Shown here one piece after another: positions 17,062 to 25,599 of a stretch of DNA of 37,891 bases (its first letter is position 1; each line of letters opens with the position of its first letter). Origin of the DNA: Nocardioides sp. GTDB lineage: Bacteria > Actinomycetota > Actinomycetes > Propionibacteriales > Nocardioidaceae. Location of the stretch: positions 1 through 37,891 of the forward strand of contig JAICHQ010000024.1 of the NCBI GenBank assembly GCA_025924815.1, in the 5' to 3' direction. The notes below the pieces were generated by a model. It was not told the DNA's origin. It did no database searches and worked only from the letters and a program-made list of their open reading frames with translations. Both the position numbers and the translations under genes were made by a program.

Positions 17062-17775
17062 TCAGAGGAGCAGAGGTCGTCTGGCCAGCGGCCGGTGCCA
17101 GGCCGCCGACGATGACGGTCTTCCGGACGGCGGCGAGATCGAGGAGAGCCGAGCTCGTCGTGACCGTGCGAGCAGCCGGGCGGCCACGTCCGCGAACGGC
17201 GGCGTGACCACCCCGGACCCCGGCTGCGGCGTCCCGCGCCAGAGCGGGAGCAGCACGATCGGGCCACCGCCCACCAGCAGCAGCGGGTCGAGGTAGGTCT
17301 GGCCTAGCTTCCAGCCCCAGTGGAGGCAGGCTCGTGGGAAGCAGTGGGACCCGGCGAGCTCGAGCGTGCCGATCGGCTGTCCTCGGGCGAGGACGTCGCC
17401 GACCTGCACCGCAGCCGTGACGGGCTCGTAGGTCGTGCGGGTCGGGCCGTGGTCGACCACCACCACGCCGCGACCGGCGAGCCGAGCCGCGAAGGTCACC
17501 CGTCCGGCGAGCGCGGTGCGGACGACCTGGCGGACGTTGCCGGCGAGGTCGACGCCGCGATGACCGGCACCCCAGGTCGAGTCGGGTGGGTCGAAGGCCT
17601 GCACCACCTGTGGGGTCGGTGCCAACGGCCACACTCCGACCGGAACCGGATCCACGGGCGCGCCGACCGCGCCGGGTGGCCGCGTCAGGGAGAGAAGCGC
17701 GACAAGGACCACGGTAACGACGATCAGCGGTGGACGCTCGTGGATCCGGATCGGGTGGGAGGGTGAACGCTGCAT
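17062..17775 (-). CDS. Secreted M23 (LytM/peptidase-like) protein with altered active site
   Basis: A 237-residue protein from ATG 17775. It has an N-terminal hydrophobic segment (PPLIVVTVVLVALLSLT) and an M23 core: GHRGVDLAGN (ligands H72, D76), VVVVDHGPTRTTYEPV, and ACLHWGWKLGQTYLDPL (H152). In classical LytM the last motif is HxH; here the first His is Cys150. The usual YxHL reads YEPV. The zinc ligands survive while both catalytic His positions are changed, a pattern I also recall in other actinobacterial proteins beside rpsB. It may bind peptidoglycan or activate another hydrolase instead of cutting. The C-terminal 50 residues are low complexity. Confidence 0.82.
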   Translation of the reverse strand: MQRSPSHPIRIHERPPLIVVTVVLVALLSLTRPPGAVGAPVDPVPVGVWPLAPTPQVVQAFDPPDSTWGAGHRGVDLAGNVRQVVRTALAGRVTFAARLAGRGVVVVDHGPTRTTYEPVTAAVQVGDVLARGQPIGTLELAGSHCFPRACLHWGWKLGQTYLDPLLLVGGGPIVLLPLWRGTPQPGSGVVTPPFADVAARLLARSRRARLSSISPPSGRPSSSAAWHRPLARRPLLL

Positions 17776-17883
17776 GCGTCCAGGGTCGGGCCCACCCCGG
17801 AGCGGACGGGCCAGGTCGGAGCCGGTCTGTGGACAGGCGCGGCGCGAGGGTCGGTGGTGGACGGTCAGCGGCCGCCGTGCGGA

Positions 17884-17913
17884 TTGGTCGCCCGGGCCCC
17901 GCTCGACTAACCT
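17884..17913 (+). promoter_or_regulatory. rpsB promoter
   Basis: TTGGTC (17884-17889), an 18-nt spacer and TAACCT (17908-17913), a good SigA-type match. The transcript would carry a leader of about 215 nt. Bases 17776-17883, between the M23 start and this promoter, show no gene or clear site. Confidence 0.65.
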
Positions 17914-17947
17914 GGGTCCCAGCAGTTCCCTCAGGAGCTGACTTCGC

Positions 17948-18056
17948 ACGTCTGCAGACCGCGACACCTGCTGCTCCGGCAGGTGACCGCCCGTGGGCGA
18001 CGATCCTCGGTCCCGGCCAACCGAACACCTGGCCGGGTCGGGTCGCGCGCAGACGT
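17948..18056 (+). promoter_or_regulatory. Structured 5' leader of rpsB
   Basis: ACGTCTGC (17948-17955) can pair with GCAGACGT (18049-18056) in an 8-bp closing helix. Inside it are two perfect hairpins: CACCTGC/GCAGGTG (17965-17971, 17979-17985) and CCCGGCC/GGCCGGG (18012-18018, 18031-18037). The result is a multi-branched fold about 80 nt before the rpsB start. A feedback site for S2 is a reasonable guess, not shown. Confidence 0.45.
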
Positions 18057-18135
18057 CAGGGCCACCGGCACCCGCCGGAGGCGACAACTGAGAGACAACG
18101 GGCGCCCGCGTGCGTCCCGCACAGGAGAGACCTTC

Positions 18136-19482
18136 ATGGCAGTCGTCACCATGCGCCAGCTCCTCGAGAGCGGCGTTCACTTCGGACACCAGACCCGTCG
18201 GTGGAACCCGAAGATGAAGCGCTTCATCATGACCGAGCGCAACGGCATCTACATCATCGACCTGCAGCAGTCGCTGGCCTACATCGACCGCTCGTACGCC
18301 TTCATCAAGGAGACCGTCGCCAAGGGCGGCACGGTGATGTTCGTCGGCACCAAGAAGCAGGCGCAGGAGGCCATCGCCGAGCAGGCGATCCGCGTCGGCA
18401 TGCCCTACGTCAACCAGCGGTGGCTCGGCGGCATGCTCACCAACTTCCAGACCGTCCACCAGCGGATCAACCGCCTCAAGGAGCTCGACGAGGTCGACTT
18501 CGAGGACGTCGCCGGCAGCAGCCGCACCAAGAAGGAGCTGCTGCAGATGCGTCGCGAGCGCGACAAGCTGAACAAGTCGCTCGGCGGCATCCGCGAGATG
18601 AGCCGTACGCCGTCCGCGGTGTGGATCGTCGACACGAACAAGGAGCACCTCGCCGTCGAGGAGGCGCGCAAGCTCCACATCCCGATCATCGGCATCCTGG
18701 ACTCCAACTGCGACCCCGACCTGGTCGACTTCCCGATCCCGGGCAACGACGACGCGATCCGCGCCGTGGGTCTGCTGACCCGCGTGGTCGCCGACGCGGT
18801 CGCCGAGGGCCTGATCGCCCGCTCCGGCGCCAAGACGGAGGGTGCCGAGGCCGGGGCCGAGGAGCCCCTCGCCGAGTGGGAGCGTGAGCTGTTGGGCGGC
18901 GACGCCGAGAAGGCGGCCGCCGCCGCCACCGGCGATGCCGCCGCCGAGACCCCGGCCGCCGAGGCGACCGGTGCCGCCGTCGAGGGTGCGGAAGCGGCCC
19001 GGACCGACGAGGCGGTGGTCTCGGCCGGCTCGACCGACGAGCAGGGGTCGACCGACGCAGCTGCCGACGCTCCCGCCGACGCACCGGCCGAGGTGACCGC
19101 CGAGGTCACGACCACGGCTCCCGAGCCGGTCGTGACGGAGGCCGTGGTCTCGACGAGCTCGACCGACGAAGCCGGCTCGACCGACGGCGGGTTCGGGGCC
19201 GACTCCGCGGCGCCGCTCGAGGACGGCTCGGCGCCCGAGGGCTTCGAGATCAAGGGCAACAAGAACTCGATGAAGTTCCACGCCCCGAGCAGCCCGTGGT
19301 ACGCCCGCACCAACGCCGAGGTCTGGTTCCGCACCGCGGAGGCGGCACAGCAGGCCGGCTTCGTGAACGCCGAGGCCGGCGACGGTGCCGGTGACGGGGC
19401 CGGTGACGGGGCCACTGACGAGGCCGGGGACGGGGCCGCCGACGGGGTTGCCGACGCCGCCACCGAGGGCGCCGAGGCCTGA
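18136..19482 (+). CDS. rpsB: 30S ribosomal protein S2 with linker and C-terminal 'sunset'-type domain
   Basis: Residues 1 to about 230 are canonical uS2 ([63 protein letters not shown]). The protein is 448 residues, against roughly 230-300 in most bacteria. Residues 235-365 are an acidic Ala/Glu/Pro/Thr linker containing two copies of a peptide encoded by a dispersed repeat. Residues 368-412 form a compact module, [20 protein letters not shown] then [18 protein letters not shown], which I recognise as a 'sunset'-type domain found on other actinobacterial proteins. A Gly/Asp/Ala tandem-repeat tail ends it. ATG 18136 follows AGGAGAGA. Confidence 0.96.
   Translation: MAVVTMRQLLESGVHFGHQTRRWNPKMKRFIMTERNGIYIIDLQQSLAYIDRSYAFIKETVAKGGTVMFVGTKKQAQEAIAEQAIRVGMPYVNQRWLGGMLTNFQTVHQRINRLKELDEVDFEDVAGSSRTKKELLQMRRERDKLNKSLGGIREMSRTPSAVWIVDTNKEHLAVEEARKLHIPIIGILDSNCDPDLVDFPIPGNDDAIRAVGLLTRVVADAVAEGLIARSGAKTEGAEAGAEEPLAEWERELLGGDAEKAAAAATGDAAAETPAAEATGAAVEGAEAARTDEAVVSAGSTDEQGSTDAAADAPADAPAEVTAEVTTTAPEPVVTEAVVSTSSTDEAGSTDGGFGADSAAPLEDGSAPEGFEIKGNKNSMKFHAPSSPWYARTNAEVWFRTAEAAQQAGFVNAEAGDGAGDGAGDGATDEAGDGAADGVADAATEGAEA
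19015..19039 (+). repeat. Dispersed repeat copy inside rpsB (copy 1)
   Basis: A 25-nt stretch differing at 2 positions from the intergenic copy at 20486. It is read in frame as VVSAGSTD within the S2 linker. Confidence 0.65.
19144..19168 (+). repeat. Dispersed repeat copy inside rpsB (copy 2)
   Basis: Differs at 2 of 25 positions from the copy at 20486. It is read as VVSTSSTDE in the S2 linker, in the same frame as copy 1. Confidence 0.65.
19381..19452 (+). repeat. Six tandem 12-bp units at the 3' end of rpsB
   Basis: Six imperfect units of the type GACGGGGCCGGT encode repeats such as [12 protein letters not shown] and DGAA at the very C terminus of S2. Slippage-prone; copy number probably varies among strains. 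Confidence 0.8.
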
Positions 19483-19580
19483 TCCGGCCGCTCCACTCAC
19501 CACGCCCCGAGCGTCTCGTCGTCCCGATCGGCGGGCGCTCCACGGCGTACCCACGACTCACCTGAGAGGTAGGTAGCACC

Positions 19581-20393
<813 letters not shown>

Positions 20394-20485
20394 ACCGGTA
20401 GGGTTCGAGCGGACTTCGGGAGGGCCGGATGCAGATGACTCACACGGGCATCGGCAGCCGGTCTTCCCATATCTGCCACGCGTTC

Positions 20486-20510
20486 GTGGTCTCGACAGGC
20501 TCGACCGACG
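20486..20510 (+). repeat. Dispersed repeat copy upstream of pyrH
   Basis: GTGGTCTCGACAGGCTCGAC followed by CGACG. It lies in the 133-nt tsf-pyrH gap. The sequence resembles the short interspersed repeat commonly seen in Nocardioides intergenic regions. Two near copies occur inside rpsB. Confidence 0.65.
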
Positions 20511-20526
20511 ACAAGCGAGGAGCCCC

Positions 20527-21240
20527 GTGACCGCCTACCACCGCGTGCTGCTGAAGCTTTCCGGCGAGGTGTTCGGCGGCGGCAAGGTGGGCATGGACCC
20601 CGACGTGGTCCATCGGATCGCCGGCGAGATCGCCGAGGTGGCCCGCCAGCGGGTCGAGGTGTGCGTGGTCGTCGGCGGCGGCAACTTCTTCCGCGGCGCC
20701 CAGATGCAGCAGCGAGGGATGGACCGGGCCCGCGCGGACTACATGGGCATGCTGGGCACGGTCATGAACTGCCTGGCCCTCCAGGACTTCCTGGAGAAGG
20801 AGGGCATCGAGACCAGGGTCCAGACCGCGATCGCGATGGGTCAGGTCGCCGAGCCGTACATCCCGCGTCGAGCGATCCGCCACCTCGAGAAGGGCCGCGT
20901 CGTGATCTTCGGCGCCGGCGCGGGCATGCCGTTCTTCTCCACCGACACCGTCGCGGCCCAGCGCGCCCTCGAGACCAAGTGCGAGGTCGTGCTGATGGCC
21001 AAGCAGGGCGTGGACGGCGTCTACAGCGCCGACCCGAAGCTCGACCCGGGGGCGACGAAGTACGACCGGCTCACCTTCCAGGAGGCCCTCCAGGGCAACC
21101 TCCGCATCGCAGACGCCACGGCGTTCGCACTCTGCATGGAGAACCGGCTCCCGCTGATCGTCTTCGGCATGGAGGAGAAGGGCAACATCCTGCGCATCGT
21201 GCAGGGTGAGAAGATTGGCACGCTCGTCACCGCCGACTGA
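20527..21240 (+). CDS. pyrH: UMP kinase
   Basis: A 237-residue amino-acid-kinase-fold enzyme that phosphorylates UMP to UDP. Motifs are [15 protein letters not shown] (residues 4-18), [11 protein letters not shown] (about 50-60), [39 protein letters not shown] and [19 protein letters not shown] 20527 is chosen because it sits 5 nt after a GAGGAG sequence and matches the family N terminus. The frame is open further upstream, but that part covers the dispersed repeat and has no family similarity. pyrH-frr-cdsA order is standard. Confidence 0.96.
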   Translation: MTAYHRVLLKLSGEVFGGGKVGMDPDVVHRIAGEIAEVARQRVEVCVVVGGGNFFRGAQMQQRGMDRARADYMGMLGTVMNCLALQDFLEKEGIETRVQTAIAMGQVAEPYIPRRAIRHLEKGRVVIFGAGAGMPFFSTDTVAAQRALETKCEVVLMAKQGVDGVYSADPKLDPGATKYDRLTFQEALQGNLRIADATAFALCMENRLPLIVFGMEEKGNILRIVQGEKIGTLVTAD

Positions 21241-21272
21241 AGCGACGTAGGCCCGTGGTCCCGGACGTCGCT
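21241..21272 (+). other. Inverted repeat directly after pyrH
   Basis: AGCGACGT (21241-21248) and ACGTCGCT (21265-21272) can form an 8-bp stem with a 16-nt loop, starting on the base after the pyrH stop. It may be an attenuating or RNA-processing hairpin before frr. Confidence 0.4.
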
Positions 21273-21337
21273 CCACCGCGAGGACCTCGACCGCCGAAGA
21301 ACGCCCGACCGCCGCAGGACACCGAAGGGACGGACCC

Positions 21338-21895
21338 GTGATCAACGACATCCTCAACGAGGCCGACCAGAAGATGGACAAGTCGGTCGAGGCGACGCGC
21401 GAGGAGTTCTCGGCACTCCGGGCCGGCCGGGCCACCCCGGCCATGTTCAACAAGATCATGGTCGACTACTACGGCACGCCGACACCGCTGCAGAGCCTGG
21501 CGTCGTTCACCGCCCAGGACGCCCGCGTGATCCTGGTGTCGCCGTACGACGTGAGCGCGCTGGGCAACGTCGAGCGCGCGATCCGCGACTCCGACCTGGG
21601 GGTCAACCCGGCCAACGACGGCAAGCTGATCCGCTGCGTCTTCCCCGAGCTGACCGAGGAGCGCCGCAAGGAGTACATCAAGGTCGCCCGGCACAAGGCC
21701 GAGGAGGGGCGGGTGGCCGTCCGCAACCTCCGGCGCCACGCCAAGCAGCAGCTGGAGAAGCTCGAGAAGGACGGCGAGGTCGGGCAGGACGACGTGACCG
21801 GGGCCGAGAAGCGGCTGGACTCGGTGACCAAGAAGCACACCGACGCCATCGACGACCTGCTCAAGCACAAGGAGTCCGAGCTGCTGGAGGTCTGA
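21338..21895 (+). CDS. frr: Ribosome recycling factor
   Basis: A 185-residue RRF, which with EF-G splits post-termination ribosomes. The family pattern is complete: NEADQKMDKSVEATREEFSA, LRAGRATPAMFNKIMVDYYG, TPLQSLASF, GVNPANDGKLIR, FPELTEERRKEYIKVARHKA and the C-terminal helix ending LLKHKESELLEV. Start GTG 21338 has AAGGGA 8 nt upstream. It is normal in length and in its position between pyrH and cdsA. Confidence 0.97.
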   Translation: MINDILNEADQKMDKSVEATREEFSALRAGRATPAMFNKIMVDYYGTPTPLQSLASFTAQDARVILVSPYDVSALGNVERAIRDSDLGVNPANDGKLIRCVFPELTEERRKEYIKVARHKAEEGRVAVRNLRRHAKQQLEKLEKDGEVGQDDVTGAEKRLDSVTKKHTDAIDDLLKHKESELLEV

Positions 21896-21928
21896 GCACT
21901 CGCTCACCCGAATCCGGCCCGGCCTCCC

Positions 21929-22795
21929 ATGACCACCGACGCACCCGCGCCCGCAGCCGACCACGGGCGTGCCGGCCGCAACGTGCCGGTCTCGATCGCC
22001 AGCGCGGTCGTGCTGGTCGCCTTGATCCTGGCGACCCTGCTGGTCTGGAAGACCCTGTTCATGGTGGTCGTCGCGGTCGCCGTCCTGGTCGCGATCTGGG
22101 AGCTCCACCGAGGGTTCGCCGCCCGGGCGATCGACCTGCCCGAGCAGCCGTTGATGGCGGGTGGCGTCGTGATGGTCGTGGTCGCCTACTTCTGGGGCGC
22201 GCCGGCCCTCGTCACCGCGACGGCCGTCAGCGCCCTGGTGACGATGCTGTGGCTGCTGCGACGCGGCGTACCCGGCTTCGTGCAGAACGCCACGGCCTCG
22301 GTCTTCGCCCTGGTCTACGTGCCGTTCCTCGGGTCGTTCGTCGCCCTGATGCTCAGCGAGGGCGGCGCCACCGGGTTCGACCGGTACGACGCCGGGGTCA
22401 AGGGCATCATCACCTTCATCGCGGTGACCGCCGCCTCGGACATCGGCGGCTTCGTCGTCGGTGTCCTCTTCGGCCGGCACCCGATGGCGCCGATCATCTC
22501 CCCGAAGAAGTCGTGGGAGGGGTTCGGCGGCTCGGTGGTGTTCTGCGTGGCCGTCGGGATCGCGATGATCGTCTGGGTCCTCGACGCGGACTGGTGGATC
22601 GGCGTGTGCCTGGGCCTGATCGCGGTCGTGATGGCCACCCTCGGCGACCTGTGCGAGTCGGTGATCAAGCGCGACCTGGGCATCAAGGACATGAGCCAGG
22701 TGATCCCGGGGCACGGCGGCCTGATGGACCGGCTCGACTCGCTGCTGGCCACCATCGCCCCGATCTGGCTCCTGCTCCACTACCTGGTCTTCTAG
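21929..22795 (+). CDS. cdsA: Phosphatidate cytidylyltransferase
   Basis: A 288-residue integral membrane enzyme that makes CDP-diacylglycerol from phosphatidate and CTP. It shows about eight hydrophobic segments (VPVSIASAVVLVALILATLL first). The family signature is near the C terminus: LGDLCESVIKRDLGIKDMSQ, then PGHGGLMDRLDSLL. The conserved SPKKSWEGFGGS loop is also present. Downstream the stop TAG is followed at once by the ATG of a phosphatase-like gene, so the two are translationally coupled. Confidence 0.95.
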   Translation: MTTDAPAPAADHGRAGRNVPVSIASAVVLVALILATLLVWKTLFMVVVAVAVLVAIWELHRGFAARAIDLPEQPLMAGGVVMVVVAYFWGAPALVTATAVSALVTMLWLLRRGVPGFVQNATASVFALVYVPFLGSFVALMLSEGGATGFDRYDAGVKGIITFIAVTAASDIGGFVVGVLFGRHPMAPIISPKKSWEGFGGSVVFCVAVGIAMIVWVLDADWWIGVCLGLIAVVMATLGDLCESVIKRDLGIKDMSQVIPGHGGLMDRLDSLLATIAPIWLLLHYLVF

Positions 22796-23329
22796 ATGTT
22801 GTACGCCGTGCGCTACGGGCGCCCGCTGATCGACAGGACGCGTCCGGCGCACGAGTGGCCGCTCGACCCGGCGCACGCCGACGACGTGCGGGCGCTCCGC
22901 GACCGCCTGCCCGAGCACGCGGCCTGGTTCTCCTCGCCCGAGCCGAAGGCGCTGGCGACCGCGCAGCTCCTCACCGACGAGCCGGTCGAGGTCGTGGCCG
23001 ACCTGCGGGAGCACGAGCGCCACGGCACGGAGTGGATCGACGACTTCGAGGCCGTCGTACGTCGCGCCTTCGACCGCCCCGACCTCTCCGTCGCCGAGGG
23101 GTGGGAGCCGCTCGCCGACACCCGGCACCGCGTCGTCGGGGCGGTGGAGGGCATCCTCGACCAGCACCCGACGCACGACGTCGTCCTGGTGGGACACGGC
23201 ACGGCGTGGACCTTGCTCCGGGCGGCGGTGAGCGGCGCTGCGCCGGACCTCGTGTGGTGGGCGCGACTCTCCCTGCCGGACGTCCAATGCCTGGGCGACG
23301 TGGGCTCGGGTGACATGCTGGCTCCATGA
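22796..23329 (+). CDS. Histidine-phosphatase-fold protein lacking the catalytic histidine
   Basis: A 177-residue protein of the phosphoglycerate-mutase-like/histidine phosphatase clan. The N-terminal RHG motif that carries the phospho-accepting His reads AVRYGRP (CGC TAC GGG), so His is replaced by Tyr. Other landmarks remain: SSPEPKALATAQLL (where R is usual, K is found), LREHERHGTEW and the second histidine motif VLVGHGTAW. Loss of the nucleophile predicts no classical phosphatase activity. It abuts cdsA (TAGATG) and overlaps the next gene by 4 nt. It may be a binding or regulatory pseudo-enzyme. Confidence 0.85.
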   Translation: MLYAVRYGRPLIDRTRPAHEWPLDPAHADDVRALRDRLPEHAAWFSSPEPKALATAQLLTDEPVEVVADLREHERHGTEWIDDFEAVVRRAFDRPDLSVAEGWEPLADTRHRVVGAVEGILDQHPTHDVVLVGHGTAWTLLRAAVSGAAPDLVWWARLSLPDVQCLGDVGSGDMLAP

Positions 23330-23757
23330 CCGAGAGCGGGACCTCCCCGGCCGCCGAGACCCCGCCCGCGGCCGCCGGACCCGCCGCCCCCGTCGAGCCC
23401 TCTGTTCCCGTGGAGTCCGCCGAGCCGGTCGACGGGGAGCCCGCCGCGGCGCCCAGCTGGTGGCACACCTCGCACCCGACGTTCGCCGGGCTCGTCGGGT
23501 TCTTCGTCGGCGTCGCCTACGTGATCGTCGTCCCCGGCATCTACGTGACCGTGCTCAGCCTCCTGCTCAGCGACGAGAACGTGCAGCGGCTCTTCCCGCT
23601 GGTGGCAGTCGCGCTGGTCATCCCGCTGGCCCTGCTCATCCCGCGGAAGACCCGGCGCTTCGCGCAGTTCATGCTGCTCGGGTTGGTCTGCACGGCGCTG
23701 GTGATCGCGCTGACCGCCACGCTGGTCATCTGGGTGATGGTCCAGCTGGACGGCTGA
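23326..23757 (+). CDS. Small membrane protein of unknown function
   Basis: A 143-residue protein. The first 45 residues are Pro/Ala/Glu-rich and polar (low complexity). Three hydrophobic segments follow: FAGLVGFFVGVAYVIVVPGI, LFPLVAVALVIPLALLI and FMLLGLVCTALVIALTATLV. I do not recognise the family. The start ATG overlaps the upstream stop (ATGA), making cdsA, the phosphatase-like gene and this gene one coupled unit closed by a hairpin. Confidence 0.8.
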   Translation: MTESGTSPAAETPPAAAGPAAPVEPSVPVESAEPVDGEPAAAPSWWHTSHPTFAGLVGFFVGVAYVIVVPGIYVTVLSLLLSDENVQRLFPLVAVALVIPLALLIPRKTRRFAQFMLLGLVCTALVIALTATLVIWVMVQLDG

Positions 23758-23762
23758 CGCCC

Positions 23763-23781
23763 GGCTCCCCGGCGGGGAGCC
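23763..23781 (+). terminator. Hairpin ending the cdsA unit
   Basis: GGCTCCCC (23763-23770) pairs perfectly with GGGGAGCC (23774-23781) around a 3-nt loop. A weakly T-rich stretch (ATCTTCT) follows. Confidence 0.7.
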
Positions 23782-23821
23782 CCATCTTCTCAGCCCCTTC
23801 ACAGCGACGAGATTGAACGCC

Positions 23822-23839
23822 ACGGCGTGCCCACGCCGT
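23822..23839 (+). other. 5' leader hairpin of the lipoprotein gene
   Basis: ACGGCGT/ACGCCGT with loop GCCC (23822-23828, 23833-23839) lies 32 nt before the start. The ribosome binding site TGAGGAGAG is outside the stem. Confidence 0.45.
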
Positions 23840-23871
23840 ACTCCTCCATGAACCCCTGAGGAGAGATCATC

Positions 23872-24393
23872 ATGAAGCTTCCCACGCTCGCCGCGCTCCT
23901 GGCCGCCTCGGCCGTCACCCTCGCCGCCTGCGGCGGGGCGGCCTCCGGCACCACCACCACCACCAGCGGTGGCGGCTCCCCGAGTCCGACCGCCAGTTCT
24001 GGCGCCGGGATCCATGCCGCGACCACGTCGTTGGGCAAGGTCCTGGTCGACGCCAACGGCAGGACCGTCTACCTGCTGACGGCCGACGGCCGCGACATGT
24101 CCACCTGCGCCGACGACTGCCTGAAGTTCTGGCCCGCCGTCGCCCCCGGTCGGGCGAAGCTCGGCGTCCCGGTGGGCTCGACCACGACGCCCGGCGGCAC
24201 CCGGGTCGCCACCGTGGCCGGCCAGCCGGTCTACACCTTCGCCAACGACCAGGCGCCGGGCGACGTCAACGGCGAGGGACTCCAGGAGTTCGGCGGCACG
24301 TGGTACGCCGTGTCCCCGAGCGGCCAGGCCGTGACGGGCGCCGCGGCGTCCGGCTCGTCGTCGCCCTCCTCGGGCGGCCGCTACTCCTACTGA
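23872..24393 (+). CDS. Secreted lipoprotein with COG4315-type repeats
   Basis: A 173-residue protein. Its lipoprotein signal peptide ends in the lipobox TLAAC (Cys 20). A Thr/Gly/Ser spacer follows (GTTTTTSGGG), then two PF03640-type repeats: GRTVYLLTADGRDMSTCADDC with KFWPAV, and GQPVYTFANDQAPGDVNG with GTWYAVSPSG. The two Cys of the CADDC segment are kept. Proteins of this family are surface lipoproteins of unknown biochemical role. It ends in a Ser/Gly tail. It stands alone between a terminator and rlmN. Confidence 0.88.
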   Translation: MKLPTLAALLAASAVTLAACGGAASGTTTTTSGGGSPSPTASSGAGIHAATTSLGKVLVDANGRTVYLLTADGRDMSTCADDCLKFWPAVAPGRAKLGVPVGSTTTPGGTRVATVAGQPVYTFANDQAPGDVNGEGLQEFGGTWYAVSPSGQAVTGAAASGSSSPSSGGRYSY

Positions 24394-24447
24394 GCAGGGC
24401 CTCGCGCATTCGGCCGGGCCGCGGCCGGGATGGGACACTGGGGAGCC

Positions 24448-25578
24448 ATGTCCGATTCGACTCCCCGCACCCTGCCCCTGGTGATGGCCGAGCCGCGGGG
24501 CCGCGCCAAGCCCCCACGGCACCTGGCCGACCTCTCGCTCGACGAGCGCGCGTCGTACGCCGCGGGGCTGGGGCTGCAGGCGTTCCGCGCCAAGCAGCTC
24601 TCGACCCACTACTTCGAGCGTCTCGTCGACGACCCGGCCGAGATGACCGACCTGCCGAGCACCCAGCGCGGCGAGCTCGTGGCGGCGTTCCTGCCGCCGC
24701 TGATGACGCCGATCCGGACGCTCGAGGCCGACCGCGGCACGACGCGGAAGACCCTGTGGCGGCTGTTCGACAACGCCCTCGTCGAGTCGGTGCTGATGCG
24801 CTACCCCGACCGGGTCACGATGTGCGTCTCGTCGCAGGCCGGCTGCGGGATGGCCTGCCCGTTCTGCGCGACCGGCCAGGGTGGCCTGCAGCGCAACATG
24901 TCGACCGCCGAGATCGTCGAGCAGGTCGTCGCCGGTGCCCGGTCGCTGGCGCGGGGTGAGGTGCCGGGCGGGCCGGGTCGCGTCTCGAACGTCGTGTTCA
25001 TGGGCATGGGGGAGCCCCTGGCCAACTTCAAGGCCGTCGTGGGCGCCTTACGCCGGCTCACCGAGCCGGCGCCGTCCGGGCTCGGGATGAGCGCCCGCGG
25101 GGTGACGGTCTCCACCGTCGGCCTGGTGCCGCGGATCAACCAGCTGGCCTCGCTGGGGATCCCGGTCACCCTCGCGCTGTCGCTGCACGCCCCCGACGAC
25201 GAGCTGCGCAACGAGCTGGTGCCGATCAACAACCGCTTCTCCGTGGGCGAGACCGTCGACGCCGCCTGGAACTATGCGCGGGTCACCAAGCGTCGGGTCT
25301 CCATCGAGTACGCCATGATGCGCGGCATCAACGACCAGGCCTGGCGCGCCGACCTCCTGGCCGACGTACTCCTCGCGCGCGGCGACTGGGGCTGGGTGCA
25401 CGTCAACCTGATCCCGCTCAACCCGACCCCCGGCTCGAGATGGACCGCGTCCGACCCCGCCGACGAGCGCGAGTTCGTACGCCGTCTCGAGGCCCGCGGC
25501 ATCCCCACCACCGTCCGCGACACCCGCGGTCGCGAGATCGACGGTGCCTGCGGCCAGCTCGCCGCGACGGAGGTCTGA
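24448..25578 (+). CDS. rlmN: Dual-specificity 23S rRNA A2503 / tRNA A37 C2-methyltransferase RlmN
   Basis: A 376-residue radical SAM enzyme. The cluster motif is CGMACPFC (C133, C137, C140), and the C-terminal acceptor cysteine lies in IDGACGQL (C368). [48 protein letters not shown] and [11 protein letters not shown] are all family blocks. It methylates A2503 in the peptidyl-transferase centre. I chose ATG 24448, right behind GGGGAG, over the in-frame ATG at 24430. Confidence 0.95.
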   Translation: MSDSTPRTLPLVMAEPRGRAKPPRHLADLSLDERASYAAGLGLQAFRAKQLSTHYFERLVDDPAEMTDLPSTQRGELVAAFLPPLMTPIRTLEADRGTTRKTLWRLFDNALVESVLMRYPDRVTMCVSSQAGCGMACPFCATGQGGLQRNMSTAEIVEQVVAGARSLARGEVPGGPGRVSNVVFMGMGEPLANFKAVVGALRRLTEPAPSGLGMSARGVTVSTVGLVPRINQLASLGIPVTLALSLHAPDDELRNELVPINNRFSVGETVDAAWNYARVTKRRVSIEYAMMRGINDQAWRADLLADVLLARGDWGWVHVNLIPLNPTPGSRWTASDPADEREFVRRLEARGIPTTVRDTRGREIDGACGQLAATEV

Positions 25579-25599
25579 GCGGGGCTCGCGACCGGCCGG

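Noticed and set aside
19381..19452. CRISPR-like array
   Set aside because: Units are 12 bp, directly adjoining, in frame and coding; there are no spacers.
17776..19554. Very long open frame on the minus strand opposite rpsB, continuous with the M23 gene
   Set aside because: It is the mirror of GC-rich rpsB coding; the translation is Gly/Val/Arg-rich with no family motif. The M23 start at 17775 has a normal signal segment.
23848..23859. Three-codon mini ORF before the lipoprotein gene
   Set aside because: Met-Asn-Pro-stop is too short to support, and it overlaps the ribosome binding site by chance.
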